Assembly (NCBI RefSeq): GCF_028640845.1
Contig: NC_080539.1
Location: forward strand, 101,520,554-101,584,553
Direction of reading: 5' to 3'
DNA from: Ahaetulla prasina
Taxonomy: Eukaryota > Chordata > Lepidosauria > Squamata > Colubridae
Length of the DNA stretch: 64,000 bases
The position numbers and the translations under genes were made by a program. The first letter of the stretch is position 1. Every line of letters starts with the position of its first letter. The notes under the pieces were generated by a model. That model did not search any database. It was not told where the DNA came from and was given only the letters and a program-made list of their open reading frames with translations. Positions 56,898 through 64,000 of this stretch are shown in pieces.

Positions 56898-58228
56898 CCT
56901 TTATCTGTACCAGAAATAAATCAGAAACCTTCAAGGTTTAGGCATCCTGTCATCTTCAGTGAAAAAGGACATCCAGAATATATTTTTTTTCAGTTCATTA
57001 GAAATCCAATTGACTTTTTCCATGTTTTCCAAAGTGCTTCAGCCTCTGTCGTTCTTCTCCAAGACAAAGTCCCTTTTCCCTCAGGGAAATGAAATGATAC
57101 TGAGCCAGAAGGACTATCTAGTCATTCTACCTCATTAGCATTAACTGTTCAACTGTAATTCTCATCACCCATGACTAGGAATAGCCTCCAAAATGTACGC
57201 TGCAGTGCTATGCTCTAAGTCATATCTTAACCCCCCGCTTTTTTTCTAATGGATTGTTTTCAACAATGAAATGAACAGTGCATTTCTTGATGATCTCCCG
57301 TAGTAAAATTCATTATTGTATTAGTTTCCTCTTACTTCCTGTACTATTTGGGTTTTAAACTAAAGTACTAAATCAATGCAAAACTGGAACCAGTGGTTTC
57401 CTTTACTCACTTTAATTGATTAACGCAACAGTCAGCAAGTTTCAGTGTTCAATAGCCAGTTAATATTGGCAGATCAGTTATACTGAAGGGGAGTTTGCCA
57501 GCATTTAGGGTCTGGACATTTAATCTGAATTATATTCTGTTAAAATGCTTATTACTTCATTCCCCAAACTGGAGTTTTAAGTAAATCTCCCAGAATTTCA
57601 GTCTAATCTCCTGTGTTATTCATTATGTTGGAAGTATTGTTTTATCTCTTGAAGGGCCTATGTCTGTGTTATAGTATTAATTAGATCTATAAATCTGATT
57701 TGCAAAACAAGAAGAAGATAACCACTTAGATAACAACATAACTTTGTGCTGTCATTCAGCATTCATCCAATTTTTTCCACATGGTAGCCCTAAATTAAAA
57801 ATCCTTTAATTCTTTCTGTCAAAATTCAAGATCTTTTCAGTGATTATAAAGACACAAAATAAGTATTTTTTGTTTCTGGAGGGTGTCTTTATAGCAAAAA
57901 CAAAAAACAAAAAAGCCATTCAAAGAGTCACTGCTTTAGACTACACAGGAGAATAAAACTCCCTTTTTACCCAGGAGAATAACTTCGGTAAATCAAATGT
58001 GACTTCCAGTGTCATCAAGGGTGAGGTGGGGAAATAAAAAAAAACTTTAGTTGGTGTCTCTGAAATTGAAGACCCATAACCTATATAAAAAGAGTGGGGC
58101 TTGAGTCATATAATCATATTTACCCATCATGGTTTTTCAGCATTAAGATATGAGCAAGTAATCTCAAACGCTCACCCTACTTATATAATTCTGTCATCTA
58201 TTCATTCTTTTGTAATCTCTAAGATCTA

Positions 58229-58410
58229 TTTTATTTTTATTTATTTATTTTATTTTGTCACACAGTATATATAAGCATAAGCATGTAATAACTATACAAT
58301 ATATAAGCATGTATAGAATTATGAGTATGTAATAACTATATTAATTGGATATAACGAAAGGAAACAATAGGACAGGAACGGTAGGCCCGCTTGTGCTCTT
58401 ATGCACTACT
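58229..58410 (-). mobile_element. CR1-group LINE 3' end (unit B)
   Basis: As in unit A with GTCACAC for ATCACAC. Preceded by CTAAGATCTA (58219-58228), repeated after the following SINE at 58760-58769. Confidence 0.85.
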
Positions 58411-58413
58411 AGA

Positions 58414-58759
58414 GGGGTGAAGTGGCTCAATGGCTAAGATGCTGAGCTTGTCAATCGAAAGGTCAGCAGTTTAGTGGTTTGAATCCCTAGTGCCGCATAA
58501 CGGGGTGAGCTCCCGTTACTTGTCCTAGCTTCTGCCAACCTAGCAGTTCGAAAGCCCGTAAAAAATGCAAGTAGAAAATAGGGACCACCTTTGGTGGGAA
58601 GGTAACAGCGTTCCATGCGCCTTTGGTGTTGAATCATGCCAACCACGGAGATGTCTTCAGACAGCGTTGGATCTTCGGCTTTGAAACGGAGATGAGCACC
58701 ACCCACTAGAGTCGGGAATGACTAGCGAGGGGAACCTTTACCTTTATCTTTACCTTTAC
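58414..58759 (+). mobile_element. Sauria-type SINE, third copy
   Basis: AGTGGCTCAATGGC head, GTTTGAATCCC B box, shortened CATGCCAACCACGGAG region, end CCTTTACCTTTATCTTTACC. More diverged from copies 1 and 2 in body, so it is the older, pre-duplication right-hand SINE. ACTACTA occurs on both sides (58405-58411 area and 58768-58774 area). Confidence 0.9.
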
Positions 58760-58769
58760 CTAAGATCTA

Positions 58770-59319
58770 CTACTATCAGATATTTCATGAATATTCTGGG
58801 TTTTACTAAGGTGTAAAAACTTCAACTAGTGCTCAGCATTAAAACAATGGTGTCACATTGTTTCCCAAGTTATTGGGTGGTACAGCTAATCTGCTGCCAG
58901 GCTAGTAAAGAAAAACCCAGAACTGAATGGATCATCTTAATGAGTGGAAACCATGGTGAATATAGGCAGTGAAACAATATGATTATAGTGCATCCAATGA
59001 GTAAAAAGATGTGAAGGGGATCCAAAGGATGGAAAGGAAAATAACAACAGAGAATGAAGAAATGGGTTGCAGAATGAAGGAATAAGAAGACATACATTAA
59101 GATGGAGAAGTAGGTAGGTGGCAAAGCCAGGGAGACAGCATGGGAGGCAGTGAAGGTCTGTGTCAAGTGCCATGGATTTTGCATGCCTGCAGGGCTTTTT
59201 AGAACAAATCGAACAAAATGTGTAAATGTCATTCCAGCTCCTTTAATTGTAAAAAAAGAAAAAAAACAAAAAAACAAACCTGATTCCCATCTTTGCTGTT
59301 TTACAGCAATGTGTAAAGT
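58770..59319. other. no recognised feature
   Basis: A minus-strand frame of 184 codons spans 58870-59424 and runs into the TIR element at 59322. It contains hydrophobic stretches but no known domain, and its overlap with the transposon argues against a host gene. Confidence 0.45.
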
Positions 59320-59321
59320 TA

Positions 59322-60015
59322 CTGTATTTTTCAGAGTATAAGATGCTCCAGAGTATAAGACACACCTTAGTTTTGGGATAGGAAAATAAGAAAAAATATT
59401 CTGCCTCCGCCTACCAGCATCCATCAGTATTCATCTGGCTACTGTCCTGTCAGTGTGTGAGAGAGTTGAGGGCTGTTTGAAACTGAAACAGTATTTGCTG
59501 TGTGAGCAACAAGGAAGGAGACAGCAAGGAGCCTGGGCGTAGCTTAGGTCAACTGTTCTAAAGCTGCATGCTGTGGTGATCTGTGAAACTAAAATTCAAA
59601 CTGAAACTCCTCTCCTCTGCTTGTGTTTTGCTTGTGTTGGAAAACCAGCTTTTGGTATTGTATATTTACTTTATATTATATATAAAGAGAAGTTATTGAA
59701 TCCTGCTGAATCAGTTACTTGTGTGTGCTTTCTGGATGTGATTGCTGCTGCAAACTCTGACAGTCCTTGCAGCAAATAGTGAACAGCCAGGTCAGCTTCA
59801 GCACATTATTGCAGCCTGATTCAGCACGAGCAGCTGATTGGTGAGTGGATTGACCTCCCGGAATACACCCAATCAGCTGTTCCAGACAGCAGGGATTACC
59901 ACATTGCTCCTCTGTGCCTCATGTTTTTTGGCTACATTCGGTGTATAAGACGCACCCACATTTTCACCCTCTTTTAGGGAAGGAAAAAGTGCATCTTATA
60001 CTCCAAAAAATACGG
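59322..60015. mobile_element. TA-flanked TIR element (GGAGTATAAGAC family), 694 bp
   Basis: CTGTATTTTTCAGAGTATAAG at the left and CTTATACTCCAAAAAATACGG at the right, inverted; TA at 59320-59321 and 60016-60017. Subterminal GTATAAGACACACC / GTATAAGACGCACCC in direct orientation. Interior ~600 bp without transposase motifs. Longer relative of 25153-25448. Confidence 0.88.
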
Positions 60016-60031
60016 TACCTCTCTGGATTGG

Positions 60032-60033
<2 letters not shown>

Positions 60034-60070
<37 letters not shown>
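60034..60070. repeat. (TG)n microsatellite
   Basis: About 18 TG units, then degenerate TGTATG. Z-DNA-prone. Confidence 0.95.
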
Positions 60071-60071
<1 letters not shown>

Positions 60072-60072
<1 letters not shown>

Positions 60073-61395
60073 TGTATGTATGTGTGTCTGGGGAGACCAC
60101 AACAAAGACCCTTCCTCTAGATTCCCAGGGGAGGAACACAATGAAAATGAAGAAACAAACAGAAATCATGGACAAAGGGAAGGAACACATTGATATTAAC
60201 AGTTTAAATAAGATCACTGTGCTTTTAAATAGGATCGATTTATCAAGGTACCTTCAGCATTCTCGTGGTTGCCCCAGTTCTTGTAAGAAGTCACTTATAC
60301 ATAGATACCAAACCTTAACATTTACAAAGGAAAAAAGATCTATTGCTTAATCTCTCTAGATTTTAGACCTTATTTGCATAAGTATCTCTAAATACTACCC
60401 ACCCATGGTTGTAATGACATAAAATGCAAACATTCTGTATCTGTTGGTCATGATAATGAGATCTATATTTCATTATGTTTCTATAAATTCACCTTTTGGT
60501 TCAGATGGGCCAACCCACAATTTTCTTCCCCTCCCTTTGCATTAATCTTTCTATCATTTGGAAAAAAAATGTATGGGGCAGGGGAAATTGTTCATGCCCC
60601 CCACATTATCCCCAAAGAAGTCTGGACTTTAAAAATAGACATCTCCATTTTGGGTTGAAAAAATCTGGACAGTCACCAGTGGTCAGCAAAGAGATATTCT
60701 TGGCTGCCAACTAGTGGTTATTTGAAATTTTCTAGCTAAGATCTGCCAGTCTGGTCTTAAAGTCCCTGCTGCCAATGTGAATGTTCGGTGGGTGGTTAGC
60801 TCTTCTGTGCAGTTAGCAAGGCACAGACATCTCTCCTTTACCAAAATGAAATAAAAGCTCTTAGCATCTCCATGCAACTTGACTCTACAGTCAATCTCTC
60901 CGTATGTCCAACATACGCCTTTGAAATCAGAGCAAACTAGTGGGGACAGGGAGGAGAGGTCTTCAAGGTGGCTTCAACTTTTACACCTGATCTTTCAAAC
61001 GCAGTTAACTGGGAAAGGGGAATAAAGATTGATTTAGAGTTCTCCCAGAAGAACAATTTATTGCACCGCCAAAATGCCTGTCTAATGAATTAATTCTGAG
61101 GATGGTGGAAACTAGAATTGGTGGGTCTAGTAAAGCCATAGAGGAAGTTGGAGGAGTGAGGAATGTACTGCTCTGAGAGACTGAGGAGATGAGTCTATTG
61201 AACTTCCTTCCAGGTGGGAAGAAATGTTTTGAATGTCTATGGCTTTCCACCAGAGCACAACTGAGCTGTTTACTGAGGCAAGAAAATGAAGTATCAGAGA
61301 AGCCTCCATCTTAAGGATGATTTAGAGTTGCCTGCAACTACCTCTAGCTGTCGCTGGAGACCTAGCTGTGAAGGGCTTGATGGGTAAAGTGAAGG
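60072..61395. other. no recognised feature
   Basis: Moderate G+C from 60900 to 61330, but no domain-bearing frame or splice structure recognised. Confidence 0.45.
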
Positions 61396-61403
61396 TTGCA
61401 GAT

Positions 61404-61717
61404 CAGTGGTGGAATTCAATTTTTTTTACTATTGGTTCTGGGGCATGGCTTGGTGGGCATGGTGTGGCTTAGTGGGCGCAGCTTGGTAGGCATGGCAGGG
61501 GAAGAATACTGCAAAATCTCCATTCCCAACCCACTCCAGGGGAAGGATACAAAATCCCCATTCCCTCCCCACTCCTGGGTGAAGAATATTGCAAAACCTC
61601 CATTCCCACCCCACTCTGGGGCCAGCCAGAGGTGGTATTTGCCGGTTCTCTGAACTACTCAAAATTTCCACTACCAGTTCTCCAGAACCTGTCAGAACCT
61701 GCTGAATTTCACCCCTG
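61404..61717. mobile_element. hAT-type MITE (GTGGGCATGGC family), 314 bp
   Basis: CAGTGGTGGAATTCAA at the left; GCTGAATTTCACCCCTG at the right; flanks TTGCAGAT and TCTCAGAT match 6 of 8. Contains TTGCAAAATCTCCATTCCC in tandem-like variants, as in 7331-7597. Confidence 0.88.
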
Positions 61718-61725
61718 TCTCAGAT

Positions 61726-62392
61726 GCTGCACACCAGACAATGCAAATACGTCCCAAATCCCACCTCTGCGGAGGTGCATGCCCTGTATGCTGATTGGTT
61801 CCAACTTCCTGCTGGGAGAAGAGGGAAGGCAAGGCACATTCAAGCAGGAAACACTTAAATTAAAAGGAACACCTTTGCAACCATCCCCACAATGACAGAC
61901 TCATACATTTCCTCATGTGCAGTGCTGAAGAAGTCTGTTCCAGCTTTTAGGTTTGAGTCCTGCTAAGTGGCTACTTCATATGGATGGTGGATCAATGGTG
62001 TGTGTTTTTTTTTTTTACAAAGCAACCCATTCCTTTCTAAAAGCCAATGTGTTGCTGCCTGCTCTTTTTCTCAGTCTTGGCTACCCAGGGAAGCAACAAA
62101 ATGCACACCTCCATTCACATCTCAGGAAGCCAAAACTCACTTATCCTGCCAGGCTTACTCAGTGTGGCTTAGTGTGGGTGATACAGAGATCTCTTTGCCA
62201 TCATTTTGGGGAGAATGACATATAAAGGCTAAGAGGATGATTGTGATGATCAATGGAAGAAAAGGAATCTCAAATGGCTATTGACTACAGTGCCATTTTC
62301 CCATAATTATAGCTAGTCCTACCTGGTTTGCAGGAAGTGAATACCGAGCAGCAGAGTTGAAAGGGAGTCCAACTCTCTGCTCAATCAGGAGG
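61726..62392. other. no recognised feature
   Basis: Two overlapping 80-90 codon frames at 61953-62225; no domain recognised. Confidence 0.45.
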
Positions 62393-62690
62393 CCTTATAC
62401 CAGTGATGGCTAACCTTTTCCAGACTGAGTGACCAAAGCGTGCATGTGCATGTATGAATGTGCGCATGCCCAAACCCTCAAAATGCAGTGTGTGTATGGC
62501 CCCATGTATGTGCCCCACCCACATCCAGGCGTGTGCGCATGCCCCCTGCCTGTGCCAAGCTCCCCACGCATATGCATGGGGCCCTGTGTGTGTGCCCTGG
62601 ATTCACAAGCAACTCCCCGCACGTGCTCAGCACCCACACCCTCATACCCAAAGACCAGATTGTGGACTGTTGAGCAGAGTACCCTACGCA

Positions 62691-63180
62691 TGAAAACGAC
62701 TGAGACTGGTTGTATACAATAACAGTCACTTGCAGACAAACTGGGGTTTGATATTCCTTTACTTTTAGGGAAAAGGCAAAGTCATAGTCCAAAAACAATT
62801 CCAGGTCATACACATATAAAGTCAGTCAGTCTTCTTACCAACGTAGACTTGCATAAACAAACAAGCAAGGTCTTCTTTCAGTTCAGTTCAATTCACAACA
62901 GTCAGTATCTTGAGGAATCAGTAACTAGCCATGATCAAGCAACGATCATAAAGCTCAATTGCAGCATGTCATCAGGTTACAATGCTGTAGGTCTCTGTAA
63001 ATTCTCCAGACGAGCCATAATTTAGTAGTCCTTTTATACATTGGCTACAGAGCTCAACCAATCAGGATGCTTGCATGATGCAGCACAGCCTTAAAGCAAT
63101 ATCATGCCTTTCTACAAGCATACATAGTTAGTTTATATATTGCCTGGCCGACTAGTTAGGCAAATAACAATTTCCTGACA
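62691..63180 (-). mobile_element. solo-LTR-like element, ~490 bp
   Basis: Plus strand starts TGAAAACGACTGAG and ends TTTCCTGACA, so TG...CA. On the minus strand: TGTCAGGAAATTG start, ATTGGTT and CCAATG boxes, TATAAAAGG, then a pyrimidine/purine-mixed R-U5-like part with AAAAGTAAAGG as a weak poly(A) signal. GCATG occurs at both edges (62688-62692, 63181-63185), overlapping the boundary. No internal genes; a solo LTR of an endogenous retrovirus-like or Ty3-like element. Confidence 0.6.
63019..63062 (-). promoter_or_regulatory. LTR promoter: CCAAT and TATA boxes
   Basis: Minus strand reads CTGATTGGTTGAGC, then CCAATG and TATAAAAGG (63031-63039) within 10 bases of each other. Close spacing of CCAAT to TATA is odd, so the ATTGG further upstream may be the functional box. 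Orientation of the LTR is called from this. Confidence 0.5.
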
Positions 63181-63281
63181 GCATGGATGTGCAGCAGAGC
63201 TGAACTGGTGTGACGGCTTGCATGCCATCAGAGAAAGTGCCTGCGTGCCACCTCTGGCCCATGTGCATCATGGCCTTGTAC

Positions 63282-64000
63282 CATTCCAAACAAGTGACCA
63301 TCAAATTTCTTTTTAAAAACTTCTAGTGGACCCACCTTCTAGTGGAGGCAAGTTGTTCCAAGAGATCAAACAACAGCTGGGCTTAAGCAGTTCATTTTTC
63401 CTAAACATTCTTAATGCTCCATGCGGAAATATCTGATGAGGAGGAAACCTGTGATAGAAAGGTACATTGTAATACAGAGGAGGAAATCAGCCAGATAAAT
63501 TTGCATAATCGTCCTGATTATCCCCAGCAGGCAGGTTCCTATGGCTGGTACTATGGTTGAGTAATTCAGATAGACAAATGACAAACATAGAGCTTGCCTC
63601 AGCTCTGTTCTCTCAACCTTTGAAAGAGCAGAAAGAATTAAGAGAGTGGGGGCCGGGGAAGAGAAAGTGTAAACTGTCCTTGCTCTTAACAGCCTTAAAA
63701 AGGACAGCTCCTAAGGGCAAATATATTTATGGAAAAAAAGTGTTGCAAATTGAATCAGGGAGGATGATACCAATAATTCTCTTGCTGTACCAGGAGCCAA
63801 TTGCTCTGTTTCATTTTTATCAGAGCTTAATTTGCTAACTTAAGCTGCCAATTTTGAGCAAAGAGAGTGGGCTGTGGGATTCACATCATCACAGTTTCCA
63901 CTTTCTGAACCCTCAAAAGTAATTGGAAGATTCTTGAAGTTATCTTTATTTCTGCTGACTTTAAAGCAATGAAAACAAGGAACAAAAATTGCTGCCCTGC
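63282..64000. other. no recognised feature
   Basis: A 93-codon plus frame at 63557-63838 lacks any known domain. No repeat ends recognised; runs out of the window. Confidence 0.45.

Larger units (their letters stand above)
54690..58440. repeat. tandem duplication, unit ~1.86 kb, bounded by SINEs
   Basis: 55049-56553 and 56908-58413 are the same sequence, in direct orientation, with about six differences visible (one C-run length change and five substitutions, e.g. near 55371, 55627, 55852, 55889, 56397). Three SINEs lie at the borders: 54688, 56554 and 58414. The middle SINE joins the 5' end of the third to the 3' end of the first. Confidence 0.95.
62401..63273. mobile_element. hAT-type element (CAGTGATGG family), split by an LTR
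   Basis: Left CAGTGATGGCTAACC; right GGCCCATGTGCATCATGG. Flanks CCTTATAC (62393-62400) and CCTTGTAC (63274-63281) match 7 of 8. The left half is rich in GCGCATGCCC and CACGTGCTC motifs as in 16388. The LTR at 62691-63180 was inserted later. Confidence 0.75.

Noticed and set aside
58870..59424. 184-codon minus-strand frame with hydrophobic segments
   Set aside because: No recognisable domain, overlaps the end of the TIR element at 59322, and lacks any exon-like borders. Hydrophobicity follows from T-rich composition.

Overview
The window looks like non-coding, repeat-dense vertebrate chromatin from a squamate reptile, most likely a snake. The evidence is the repeat content: Bov-B (RTE) LINEs, tRNA-derived Sauria-type SINEs with Bov-B-like tails, CR1 3' ends, an L2/CR1-group LINE whose 3' end runs into an (AATAG)n microsatellite (a snake hallmark), L1 elements with poly(A), and very many hAT-type MITEs with CAGNGGTG-like ends and 8-bp target duplications. 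There are no operons, bacterial genes, CRISPR arrays or genuine tRNA/rRNA genes. I found no convincing host exon, so the window is intergenic or lies inside a large intron. All protein-like reading frames that I recognise belong to retrotransposons.

Layout. 1-760: end of a Penelope-like repeat with two tandem hammerhead-like motifs, an (AT)n tract and a Bov-B 3' end between inverted arms. 2.1-9.8 kb: hAT MITEs, a TA-flanked terminal-inverted-repeat element, a CR1 3' end split by a MITE, and a decayed Bov-B reverse transcriptase. 11.7-16.9 kb: a perfect 96-bp tandem duplication, LINE 3' ends, a CCTT microsatellite, and a long foldback element carrying a SINE and a hAT MITE. 18-24.7 kb: two L1-like insertions, one with another LINE nested inside and one consisting of 5'UTR, ORF1 and 3'UTR with no ORF2. 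25-48.9 kb: scattered MITEs, Bov-B, CR1, SINEs, a large CTTT/CCTT microsatellite, LTR-like sequence and a 1.24-kb hAT derivative. 50-54.2 kb: an L2/CR1-group LINE end, a tRNA-CR1 hybrid SINE, and a LINE with a 411-codon open reverse transcriptase whose 3'UTR has been split by a second Penelope-like copy. 54.7-58.8 kb: a recent ~1.86-kb tandem duplication bounded by SINEs. 59-64 kb: a TA-flanked DNA element, a TG microsatellite, another MITE, and a hAT-type element interrupted by a solo LTR.

The nesting gives relative ages. CR1, the foldback and the L1-like copies are hosts for later insertions. hAT MITEs with perfect target duplications, the 411-codon LINE, the (AT)n tracts and the SINE-bounded duplication are younger. 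The most notable items are the hammerhead-like RNA motifs in the Penelope-like repeats, the ORF1-only L1 (HAL1-like in structure), the SINE-SINE unequal-recombination duplication, and the chimeric tRNA-CR1 SINE. All assignments come from reading the sequence and knowledge of the families; no database search was run.
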